The notes beneath the pieces are model-generated. The model was not told the origin of the DNA. It saw nothing but the letters and a program-made list of their open reading frames with translations, and ran no database searches. The translations under genes and the position numbers were made by a program. From positions 62,001-126,000 of the forward strand of contig JAHDVF020001501.1 in the NCBI GenBank assembly GCA_022606425.2: DNA of 64,000 nt. Reading direction: 5' to 3'. Each line of letters opens with the position of its first letter. The stretch's first letter is position 1. The stretch is from Lepidostoma basale (lineage: Eukaryota; Arthropoda; Insecta; Trichoptera; Lepidostomatidae). Positions 1 to 12,800 of this stretch are shown here, in pieces.

Positions 1-25
1 AGTATCTTGTCTTCCTAATGTCGAA
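1..25 (+). mobile_element. B-family LINE 3'-UTR scrap
   Basis: The first 25 bases match the AGTATCTTGTCTTCCTAATG stretch just after the stop of the Jockey-like LINE at 5605-6638. The rest of the copy lies outside the window or was lost. Confidence 0.6.
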
Positions 26-156
26 CGGCCAATGGCTATGCCTTTGTTTTTCCATATTGTGGATTTTAGAGCACCAGAGATTGCAGCTGCCTTGTTTACA
101 TGGGGTTGTATTTCTTCCCGCAGATCAGCTTCTCCTACCAGGTCTATGTCTAGATA
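26..156 (-). pseudogene. LINE reverse-transcriptase C-terminal fragment
   Basis: The minus strand reads through about 43 codons including YLDIDL, REEIQPHVNKAA and STIWKNKGIA. This resembles the region after the thumb of non-LTR reverse transcriptases (usual pattern: YLG, then VNKA..SG and WKNK). It joins directly to an N element at about 157. The clade cannot be decided from so short a piece. Confidence 0.5.
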
Positions 157-600
157 CTTGAATGTCAATTTGAATAATTTCTATGATAACATTTTGAAGT
201 TCTTGTTGGAGTTGGATTGTTTGAAGTGCCTAATTACAATTAATTCAAAGATCGGTGGATAAGTGGAATAATAAATTAAATAAAATTAATCACAAAAGTC
301 CGGATCGTCCAGTTGACAACATGTGCACCATCGAAAAGAACTGTATTATGAGTTTTATTTTTACTTTGTTATTTTATTTTATATTATTTATTTTAGATAT
401 GTTTTGTGGACGTTTTAGTTACTAAGTGTGCGCGGGAGATGCCTCTATTGGTGGCGATGAGGTTCGCAACCCATCACACCGCGTCTCCCGCAGGCGCGAA
501 AAGAGAAGGATGGAGTGCCACTTTGGATAACGTGTAGCAGTCCATTCTTTCTGTCTACCAGGAGAAACGGTGTGATGGTTAGTAAGATAATTAGTTAACA
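157..600 (+). mobile_element. N element (non-autonomous, A-type 3' end), 5'-truncated
   Basis: Collinear with the reverse complement of the full-length copy at 33139-33871 from its internal part onward. Landmarks: the GTCCGGATCGTCC block (about 298), GAGATGCCTCTATTGGTGGC, GGTTCGCAACCC (B-box-like), then the LINE A type 3' end GTGTGATGGTTAG. The tail is degraded to short GTTA units. Confidence 0.75.
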
Positions 601-702
601 CATCAGTTAACAGAGGCTAAGATTATTGCAACAGCGACGCCACGAGTTTGACAGGACAACATGTAGTTGAATGTGTGAAAAGGGATATGAACCTGTACTT
701 AC

Positions 703-823
703 ATCGTTGGTATCGCTGCTGTCCACCGAGTCTGACCTTCCCTTGGGAGAATACTTGGAGGAGGAGTACACGACGCTGGCACCTTGGTCGTCCTGGTTTT
801 GGCCCTGGTTTCCTCGTAACCTA
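703..823 (-). CDS. ARHGAP6: RhoGAP gene exon 11 (last in window)
   Basis: Codes for residues 488-527, including VVYSSSKYSPKGRSDSVDS, a Ser-rich low-complexity tail. The donor GATGTAAGTAC at 702 ends in phase 0, so more coding exons must lie beyond the left edge. The acceptor is tandem (TAGTAG): exon start may be 823 or 820, both in frame, changing one residue. Confidence 0.8.
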
Positions 824-3800
824 CTACAAAAATTAAAAAACATGTACCAGTAAATAAAAAGAAGATGAAATTAATGATAATTCAAATAAAATATAATAAA
901 TAGGCAATAAGGGATTTCATCAAGAAAGAGTATGAGAATATTTTGAATGTAAGAGAGCGAGAGAGGAACACTTCTTTGAATTTTGTTCTGATTATTGTTG
1001 TATGACAAAAGTGTAAAAAACAAAATTTGGTATTGTTAATTGTGAAATGGTGTTTTTGTACCGACCCTTATGTATGGAAGCGAAGCATGGAACTGGCAAA
1101 AGAAGGATGAAAGTAGAAATGAGATCTCTTAGACGAATGAGTGGATACTCTATGTATGATAAGAGTGTCCAATGAAAATATAAGAAGTGAATGCGGTACC
1201 AATGATGGTGTTATGAACAAAAAAATGAAAGGATCATTTAGATGGTTTGGACATATGCAAAGCATGAATTAAGAAAGAATGGTAAAAAAAGTATATGTTA
1301 ACGATGTAAATGGAACCAGAAATAGAGGAAGACCGAAGAAAACGTGTCACGATCAAATAAATCAACAAAATAATAATAATAATAATAATTATAATAATAA
1401 AGTTTAGAGTGGCAACCATAAATATTAAAATATACTTAAGTAATATAAAAGAAGTGCATAGATTCTCAGAATTAATGATATGAAACCTAACCAAGTTGTA
1501 AGAAAATGTATCAATGAATTAGGTTTATAAATCATGCAATGAATAAGGCTAACACACCTGGTAATGATGGTCATGGTGGAAGATAGAGAGCCACTGCTGC
1601 TGTCCTGTCTCTGTTCCTCTCTCCAGCGCTTCTTGCTGCTGGAGCGCGTCTCTCTTCCTCCTCGTTCTCTCTCCCTTTGTCTGTTACGCAAAGACAAAAA
1701 TATAAGTCACTGTACAAATATTTTAATATAATAATATGTTATTTAGAAGTATTGAATCGATAAAATAAATAATTAATAACTAAGAATTAATTGTATCTCA
1801 ATAGAGACGAAGATGTAAGTTATTTGGAAACAGAATATGGTGGTCGAGGCGTTCACAGGACTTATGACCTGTCATTGGTTAGGTTAAGTGATCGCTTTAA
1901 GTAAGACAACATTCCCCATTCCGTCCTTCTTACGAACACCACGTCTGACAATTATTTTTGAAAGTTGTATATATGCTACCATGTTGAGGAACATTTCACA
2001 TATTTTAGTTCAATCTACACTAGCGCCATCTATTGAGACTAGAGGTAATAATTGAGGGTCGATTCTTCCGAATTCTAGCATAACCCACCTTTAAAATTTG
2101 ATTAATTTGGTCATGCCATGTTTTCCTCTGTCTACCTTGACTCCGTACTCTAATTAAATCATTAACGTATACTTTCTTAACCATTCTTTCTCCATCCATG
2201 CGCTCCATATGTCCGAACCAACGCAGCACTCCTTTCATAATTTTGTTCATAATACCTTCTTCCGCTCTACATTTCTTTCTTATATCAGCATTTGAGATTC
2301 TGTCATACATCGTTCTAGCGCACATATGACTTAGGGACCTCATTATTACCGCATTTATTCTGCTCTCATCCTTCTTCTGCCAGTTCCATGCTTAGCTTTC
2401 ATACACAAGGGTTGGGACCAGAACTCCATTGTGAAATTGATGAATTCTTGTTTCCAATAACCATTTTTAATACTCCATCCACTAAATACACAAATTCACT
2501 CACCTGCTCCAAGTTCTCTTCGTTCACACTTGTATTACAAATTCTCATTTGCTCTTCCCTTTCAAAAATTATACTATTTACTTATTTTTAAAACCTGTAC
2601 CTGAAGGTCATGGCGACATTAGGTCCTCCCATGGCGGCTGTTTGGTGGAGACACTCCTCCCGGCTCCACACTCGTCTCTGGGATGGGGGGCTGCCCTGGC
2701 TGTCACTGTCAGCACCACCGCTCTGCACACCCTCTATAAGTCTAGGGGACAATACAATATTTAGTTCATCTTTCACACTGTTATCTATATATTACTAGCT
2801 GACCCGACGAACTTCGTACCGCCTCAGAATCAATAAATGTTGTGTTAACTTATTAGCTAAATTTAATTCACCTTTTTATTGAATTACAATTAATACTTAA
2901 AATGAATTAAGTTCATGAAATGTGCAAATGTCAAAATTAAAAATATTAATTACAATGGAATATAATTCACGTGGAAGCCTGCATTAATACTTAAAATGAA
3001 TTATAAATTGTTAATTAAAAACTTTGTTTTATGTATCACAATTGTTTTTTATTTTTTCGCGACAATATATTCAACCAAAGTGGAATCTACCAGATTAATT
3101 GTGAGGATTGTGATGCCGTGTATATTGGAAAGACGGGTCGATCATTTTGAAGAGGTTATATGAACACAACATTCAATACAAAAACAGAATCATTGTGTGA
3201 ATTTTGACCATCATTTCAATTCCAAAAACACATTTTTTTTGCATATAGCAAACAATTTTAAAAAATTTTGATAAATTAGAAAATTTAGAAATTTTTAAAG
3301 CAAAGGCACGTGAATTGAATGTTATAAATAACCAAATTCCAGCTTATTCCCCCTTAGTATATATGTAGTACATTAAAAACTTTTCCTTTATACAATCTAC
3401 CAAAAAAATATTAATACTACCTTCCATTTTTGTCCCTTTCTTACTAATGTAATCTGCTTCCTTATAATGTTTATCGTCTTTAATATATTAGGATTCATCG
3501 TTTTTGACTCTATATTATGTATGATTGTTCCTTCTAATTACTGTTTGAATTATTATTATGATTATTATCATTCTTATTATTTTATTATTATAAATAAATG
3601 AATTTAATACAACAACAACAACAAACCATCACGCCGTTTCTCCGCAGGGGTAGGCAGAGAGAATGGACCGCCACACTACTCTATCCTGGCACACCTCTCT
3701 AGCTTCCTCCACATTCATACATCGAGTCATACACGCACGTCGATTCTTCCGGCTTCTGACATGACCAACCTTTAATATTTGATTAATTTGGACATGCCAT

Positions 3801-6800
3801 GTTTTTCTCGGTCTACCTCGACTCCTTACTCCATTTACATCGTTAACGTATACTTTTTTAACCATTCTTTCTTCACCCATGCGCTCCATATGTCCGAACC
3901 AACGCAACGAACCATTCATAATTTTGTTCATAATACCTTCTTTCGCTCTACATTCCTTCCTAATATCAGCATTTGAGATTCTGTCATACATCGTTCTACC
4001 ACACATACGTCTTAGGGACCTCATCTCTACCGCATTTATTCTGCTCTCATCTTTGTTCTGTCAGTTCCATGCTTCGCTTCCATACATAGGAGTTGGGACC
4101 AGAACTCCATTGTGAACGGCCATTTTCGCTTTCATTGATAAATTCTTGTTTCCAATAACTACTTTTAAAGCTCCATTCACTTTGTTACCCGCACCAACCC
4201 TTTTTTCAACATCACTGTCCGTTCGGCCATCCGCTGTGAACATGCTACCTAAATACACAAATTCCCTCACCTGTTCCAAGTTCTCTTCATTTACACTTAT
4301 ATTACAAACTGTCATTTGCTCTTCCCTTTCAAAAACTAACACCTTTGACTTTCCGACATTCATCAAAACACGTTAAAACAATTAAATAGCAGACAACATA
4401 ATTTTGAATAAGTGTGATCCATCAATGAACTCCGTTTTCATCATTAGCATCATCATATTCATCATCTGAAGAGTTTGATGATTCAGTGTCCCTATCAATT
4501 GAAAAAAGAAATTCCTCGTCTTCATCTAGCCAAATATTTCGTTTATTAAGTACTCGCGGCTGAATTTCCTATGGTAACAATTCTCTGGACCGAATGTACA
4601 CAGATACACCTATAAAATCAATACAAAATATACAATACGTATTTTTATTATTATTCACTAATCATAAATCGGTTATTTAATCTCCACGGAACACTCATCT
4701 GTCATCTTTTTCGAATGGTATTAATGGCGCAAATATTCTCTGCTCTCCTTCACAAAAGGGGTTTAACTTTTAGAATAGTCTCTCTTATACTGATTTTTAT
4801 AACTTTGGGCATTGTTAATCTAAAATTAATAAAGAAAACCAAAAATCCCGGCGACGATTAAAAAATAACCTCAACTCAAATCTTTCACATTGAGTATTGA
4901 CATCTGGCATCAACAATACACCACCTACGGGCGATACCGAAACTAAAAACACGCCATTTTGATTTTATACGTCGTTTATTAAGTCAAATTTAGTCAAACA
5001 TACGACAAATATAATTAATTTTAAATCATTTAAGTGATTTTTTCAAATGTTTTAATAATTATTCTGTTATCCGGAACGGAGACAAATCCAGCAAATATAA
5101 GATCTTCAAAATTGGTCCAGCCGTTCTCGAGTTATAAATGGTGTAACTAACACGATTTTTGACTTTGTTTTATATATATAGAAAGATAGAAGATAAATAA
5201 AAATGTAAATATTAGTTGATTCAAAATCTAAAATCTTTAAAAGTTATTCACCGATTGCTTTCAAATTTTGACATAACATAGCATTCGAATATGCAAACAT
5301 ACAGATAAATAAAGACAGAAGGTTTTCCCCACCGCTAACCTGAGCTTCGCTCATACAATCCCTGGGCCTGTTCTCTTAAATTAGGTTAGGCTATGTCAGG
5401 GATGGCGAACCTTTTTCGCAAGCGACTTCCGGTTAGTAGGCAGAGAATACGGCGGCGACTTTTTTTAGGGGTCGACAGCGACTTCCGGCCAGTAGGTAGA
5501 GGATTCGGCGGTGAACTTTATTTTTTTTTTAGCCCATAAGCTACTTCACGCCAGTAGAATTCGGCAGCGACCAATTCGATTTTCCGGACTATTAACCGGA
5601 AGTCATAAATGATATTGCGAAGGTGATAAACTTCTCGCGATTTCTTTTATTTGCCGATGATCTGAAATTATTCCTAGAAATTAACAATCCTGACGACTGT
5701 CTTCACCTCCAGTCGGACAATGATAATATTGTTAACTGGAGTCACAGTAAAAAAAAGGCACATCAATGTCTCTAAGTGCACTATGCTATCGTTTACTAGA
5801 GCATTGAGAACTGTGTATCATAGATACACAATGAACAACCAGCAACTAACACACGTGTCTACGATGAAGGATCTCGGGATCATTTATGAGAGTAGGCTGA
5901 CTTTTCGTGCACATATCGAGAGGATTTGTGACATTGCACTGAGGATGTCGGGCTTCATCATTCGGACCGGAAGAGTTTTCAGAAATCCCAATGTGCTCAG
6001 AGTCCTATACAACGCGTTGGTTCGGAGCAGACTCGAAAGTGGTTCTGTGATATGGAGTCCTCACGAGGTGAGATATTCCGTTATGCTGGAGAGAGTTCAG
6101 AAAAAAATTCTGAGGTATCTCTACATGAGGGAGTATGGTATTTATCCGTGGCTCTATCCCACGGCATTTCTTTTAGGAATGCTCGGAACCAATTCTCTAC
6201 AGCTTCGAAGAGATGGGCATCTCATAACCCATTTCTTTAAATTAATCAGGGGATATTTCGAGAACTCGGCCGTGCTAGAGGGTGTTGGTCTTTTTGTCCC
6301 TGATTTCTCCGACAGTGACAGCACAGATTGTTTTACCAACCGGCCACCAGAAACAATCTGCCTCTGGTGACACCGGTGGGAAGAGCAATTAGTCTGCTGA
6401 ACGCGGTCTTCTCGGAGATCGACATCTTTTATATTAGTGAAGGTACGTTCAGGGGACAAATACTCTTGACTTTAGAAAGTATCTTGTCTTCCTAATGTCT
6501 AACCATCTCTAATGCGTTCCTGGTACTTAGTTGTATTTTTATAATATTTTACCTGTACTTAATACATGCCTTAAACATTTTCCTGTTTGTAATGTCTTTT
6601 GAGTTAATAAACTGATTTGATTTGATTTGATTTGATTTGAAGTCGCTGATGAGCTAAAAAAATAAAAAAAGGTAGCGGACGAAAAATATCCCTGAAAACT
6701 TTTCTCCCGCCGTCATCTTGTGACCCGCGGATCCATCGTTTGCCATCCCCGGGTTAGGTGATAGGTAAGATGAATTTACTCACTCGCTATTTCTTAAAGA

Positions 6801-9800
6801 AGTGTTGAGCAGTCTGCCCAGCAGCGCGTCCAGCACAGCGGGCTGCGTGGTGGCCAGCTGGAGGCAAGCTTCGTGTCGCAGCTCCGCGTCCGCCTGGAAC
6901 ACCGTGTCCCTCAGCTCGATCAGAGAGCGGACCACGTTTATCACGTCTATCCGGTCCTCGGCGCGCTCTGCACTGTAATAGTTTCACATTCAAAATATTA
7001 TTCATTTGCTTTTTGAGTGTAAGTATAGAAGTCAAGTTTGGAATTGGCGCTTTCACTTGCAAATCCATAAATGCAATATAAAATAAAATGAACTAACTAA
7101 CTAACTAACGATAACGCCGTCTCTCCGAAGGGGTAGGCAGAAAGAATGGACTGCCTCACTTTTCTTTCTTGACATATTTCTCTCGCTCCCTCAACATTCA
7201 TAAATCGTGTCATGCACACGCGTCGATTACTCACGTGGCCGACATTCAATATTTGATTTATTTGATCAATCCACGTTTTCCACAGTCTTCCTCTATTTCT
7301 AGTTCCATTTACATCATTAACATATACTTTTTTTTAACATTCTTTCTATATTCATTCTTTCCATGTGTCCAAACCATCTGAATGATCCTTTCATTATTTG
7401 GTTCATAACACCATCATTTGCACCACATTCACTTCTTATATTTTCATTCGACACTCTATCATACACAGAGTATCCACACATTCGTCTAAGAGATCTCATT
7501 TCTACTGCATTTATTCTACTTTCATTCTTCTTTTGCTAGATCAATGCCTCGCTTCCATACATAAGGGTCGGTACAAGACACTGCCATTTTAGCTTTTTTG
7601 GATAGGTTTTTGTTTGCGATGATAACTTTAAGTGCACCATTCACTCTGTTGTCTGCCCCAACCCTTTTTCAATATCCCTCTCCACTCTCCCATCTTTTGT
7701 AAACATACTATCCAAATACACAAAGTCATCTACTTACTCCAAATTTTCACCATTCACGCTAATGCTGCAGACTGTCATGATTTCTTCTTTTTAAAAAATC
7801 GTTACCTTGGACATATTCATCATCAGATCATTTCGCATGCATACCTCATACATACAATTCACCAGGACTTGTAGTTCATGCTCGTTGTCTGTAAGTAGGA
7901 TGTCTATTAGTGGGTCAGGTATTAGTACCCATTACCTAAGGGTGAGGGAGGGGGGGTATTGAAAAACATTTTTGTACTAAGTATAACTTATTTTAGGTAA
8001 GTATCACTTTTGTTGGTGATGATTTAATAATAGTATAGAAGAATGAAGGGATTCATTCTAATTGAATGAAATAGTATTACCTCATTTCCTTCCCGGCACT
8101 TCCTGGTTTGATGCAATGCAGAATATTTGGAGCAAACACTGTTGCCAAGTTGCTTGTGTCCATTTTGTTGCCAGGAACGTATTCACCTGAAAGCAAATGC
8201 AAATAATTATATTAATTTCATCCTTAAACCCACCAATAATGTTTTTTCAGTGAACAATTAATATTTTAATATTAAAAATTGTGATTATGAAGAAGGATGG
8301 ACTCCTCTTCACTCGCTCTCATTGTGTTGCACGGCCAACCCCAAGTTAGATGATCGCCAGGCAGGCCACAAAAGAGATGGATCGACTTCGCAGGAGGCCA
8401 ATTCCTCTTAAGAAACGTGACACATGTCTTACACGAAGAAGAACATGAAGGATTGTTTAGGATACACACAGTGAGTATGAGAATTTTATAAAGGTTAAGT
8501 TTTATATTTAAACATTGTGACACGCTTGTGTCACATTGTTTAAATTAAAATAATATTAGGTTGTTCTTCTTTCTTCTAAGTTCTTCTTTTTGTTGTGTCA
8601 CACCTGGTGTCCGTGGTGCATAGGGCCTCAAGGAGCCTTCTCCACCCGACTCTATCGCATGTCTGATGCCTAACATTATCCCAAGTGAGGCCTGCTGCCT
8701 TAACCTCATCCTGCGGGGCTCTTCTCCAGGTGGCTCTAGGTCTCCCTCGCTTTCTCTTCCCCCATAGGGGACCAGTCTAGTGTGCCCTGAGCGATGCAGG
8801 CTGGGTTCCGTCTCAGAGTGTGACCAATTCAGTACCATTTGCGTCTAGCGACTTGTTCTCTAATTGGCTTTTCGCCTGCCATGGTCCAGAGAACGGCATT
8901 TGACATTGTTTGGGGCAAATAGATCTTGAATATTGAACGAAGGCACCTATTTATAAACACCTGGAGTTTTCCAATAACGTCCGGGGTAGATTTTCAAGTC
9001 TCACATTCGTACAGCGGTACGCTTTTAATGCTACTGCTGAATATTTGAAGCTTGAGCTTTCTCGAAATGATACTGGAACGCCATACAGGGCGAAGCATAG
9101 CGAAAGCTCCCCTTGCCTTGTTGAGTCTGCTGGCTACATCTTCCTTTGTACCCATATAAAGCTATATACTTGGATTTTATTAATGTAGATACAATAACAC
9201 CATTATGCACTACCATCTAAGCTTTTATGATATTTAAAATGTTTAAATATAGGAAAAATGTAATGCTTGAAGTTAATATCTTACCTGAGGGTTCCTGCCT
9301 GTCCTCACAGTTGTCGGCCACTTCTCCGAGGAACGTCAGCAGCGCGCGGAGGGTGTCCTGGTGCGCCGAAGGTAGGAGCAGGACTAACAGTTGAAGAGCT
9401 TCCTGCTGTAGTCGTCTGTTCCTTATCCCTGAAGATACAGTGGAAATATAAATATAATTTAAAATACTTGTTTGTGTAACAATGTTTCATTCCCGCCGGA
9501 GCATCGTCAGGGTTTCAGTAGTAAGTATACAAGTGTTTTAAATCAAGTGCTTCATAACACATCATAAATTAAATGCTTCATACGAAGGTACAATTTAAAC
9601 CGTTAGTTTTTATCAGAGGTGTTGTAAATTTAACAGTTAATAATGTTGAAGTATCATAGTGTTTCGGCCAAAACAATAGACTATTTAGACATACAATTAT
9701 TAATTAAAACTAAACAAAATGCAAATCCAACATTTTTATATAATATAAAACCACGAACAAATCAATGTTTTAATACGAGAGATGAGTCTGATGTTATGTT

Positions 9801-12800
9801 ATCAAAATTTCAATTTTCGGCTTCAATTTAGTTGAACCATCTCGTGGACCCCTATTTACATCTCATGCACCTCCAAAAACCAACTAACTAACTAACCATC
9901 ACACCGTCTCCCCGAAGGGGTAGGCAGAAAGAATGGACTGCCACACTTTTCTTTCCTGACATATTTCTCTTGCTTCCTCAACGTTCATACATTGTGTCTT
10001 GCACGAGCATCGATTTATCGGACTCCTCACGTGGCCAACATTCAATATTTGATTTATTTGATACGTTTTCCTAGGACTTCCTCTATTTCTAGTTCCATTT
10101 ACATCGTTAACTTATATATTTTTTACCATTCTTTCTTCATTCATTCTTTCCATGTTTCAAACCATCTTAATGATCCTTTCATTATTTTGTTCATAACACC
10201 ATCACTTTACCGCACCGCATTCACTTCTTATATTTTAATTTGACACTCTATCATACACAGAGTATCCACACATTCATCTAAGAGATCTCATTTTATGGCA
10301 TATATTCTACTTTCATCCTTCTTTTGCCAGTTCCATGCTTCGCTTCCATACATAAGGGTCAGTACAAGAATACCATTGTGCACACATAATAATAAAGATA
10401 TGGCAAAAGTCAGAAGAAAGTAGAATAAATGCAGTAGAAATGAGATTCCTTAGCCCCATTTACAAGAAAAATAAGCGTTCAACGCCCCCCTCCCAAAAAA
10501 ATTATTCGAAATATGGGAAAATGATTACAATACATACAATAACAAAATAAACCAATATTTAAGTTTAATTTGCATTATTAGTACCTACGTGTTTAGCGTG
10601 TTTTTTTTGTCTTTTTAGACTATATTTTTTTATCTTCCCACGCTCTATATTTTTTCTGGGTATTCTACTGCCCCCCTGAAAGTCTCAAACGCCCACAAGA
10701 GGGCGTTATCGCCCACTTTGAGAACCTAGGCCTTAGACGGATGGATAGTAAATATGTATATGATAGAATGTCAAATTTAAATCTTGATGAAAATAGGGTT
10801 AAATGTAAATGATGGAGTATTACTTTGTGTCTGCAGGAATGCTTGGTAGAGGTCCCGACAGAGGAGCGGGTCTGGCAGGTCCCGGAGGAACTCCTTGAGG
10901 AGTGTGGCCACGTCATGGGGGCACGTATCCGGCTCGAATGGACCTTCTTTGCCACAATCCCACTCTTCTCGTAACTGGAAAATAAAATCATATCAAATTT
11001 AGTGAAAGGCTTTACTATATTTGTTTCAGCAATATATTTCAATTTCAATATATTTTATGATTTCCTAATTTTGAACCATCTCTCATGCGTTTCTGGTAGT
11101 ATACTATACATAATATATTATTTTACCTGTTCCCAATAGATGCCTTAAAATAAAATTTGTAATGTCTGTTGATGAAATAAACTGATTTGATTTGATTTGA
11201 TTTAAACAAACAACCCATCACGCTGTTTCATCACAGGGGTAGGCAGAGAGAATGGACCGCTACACTACTCTATTTTGGCAAACCACTCTAGCTTCCCCCA
11301 CATTCATAGAACGAGTCATACACGCACGTCGATTCCTCTGACTTCTAACATGATGAACCTTTAAAATTTAATTAATTTGGTCATGCCATGTTTTCCTCGG
11401 TCGGCCTCGACTCCGTTCTCCATTTACATCATAAACGTATACTTTCTTAACATTCTTTCTTCATCGATGCTTTCCATATGTCCGAACCATCGCAGCGATC
11501 CTTGCATAATACCTGCTTCCACTCTACATTCCTTTCTTATATCAGCATTTGGGATTCTGTCGTATATCGTTCTACCACAAATACGTCTTAGGGACCTCAT
11601 TTCTACCGCATTTATTCTGCTTTCATCCTGTTCCATGTTTCTGCCAGTTCCATGCTTCGCTTCCATACATTAGTGATGGGACCAGAACTCCATTGTGAAC
11701 GGCCGTTTTCGCTTTCATTGATAAATTCTTGTTTCCAATAACTATTTATTTAAAATAAGTATTTTAATCATTAACATTACAGATATTTAAATCAAATCGT
11801 TTATAAATACGGAATAAGATTAAAAAAATCAATGATTTAAATGACAAATGTGGCAAGTATCAAAAAAGTCGAAAATTTACTTTAATGCGGACTAGGCTAG
11901 GAAGTGTAAAACTGATGTAAGGGAGCTGCTGCGTCCTATAACAGTTTTGGCTATATGTGGAGCCTCTCATAAAATGTGATGTTTCATATTTATAAATGTT
12001 TATTTCAAAGAGTTTTATGGTGATATTTGTCCCATAATGAGAATTGCATGATATCTCTAATATAATTAATCAAATAAATAAAACTTTAATATAGGTGTTT
12101 TTTTAGAGGTATACAATACATATTCAAAATGAAAAAAAAACACATTAAAATAATGTTTATGTCTATGATATTGGCTTTATTTAATAGATAATTTTATGCC
12201 ATTATTGTTTAAATATGATTTCGGGCATATGAGCGCCACGGCTAGCTCGAATGAAGCGTCATCGTGAAACCCAATTTTCGACAATTATCCACTAGAGTGT
12301 ACGTGGTGCGAAAACGATCCATGGTCTTCCGAATAACTTGCTCGGATGGACGATTATATCGACAGTAAAATGGACGTAGTGCACGATAAGTTTGGCGAAC
12401 CAAACCATGATTTTCAAAATAAATTTGCACAATTCGCAAGCGCTGTTCTGACGTCAGTCTATTCATGGTGAAATGGCAAAACGTATTGACTACAAATCAA
12501 CTGTCAACTGTCAAATTGACAGTCTGTAGAAACAATGTTGCCAGTTTAAAAATCAAACCTCTAAAAAAACACCCTATATTAAAAGTATAATAATTAAATT
12601 GATTTGAAGTACTGTGCAAGGATAGTGAGTATTGCGGCTTAGAGTCATCGAATAAATTATTATTATTTTTTAAATACGTATTTTAAAATGCATTTTAGAA
12701 CGAATATTTGAAATATAATGAAGAATGTGTTAAGTGATCAAATTAATTGTATTAATATATATTTTATTATCGTGGACTTCAATCTGGTCAACTCTCATTC

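Noticed and set aside
3629..4366. Host gene family (repeated MRSLRRMC and MYDRIS proteins at many loci)
   Set aside because: All are 5'-truncated copies of one LINE with a conserved 3' end and tail; none has an intact RT.
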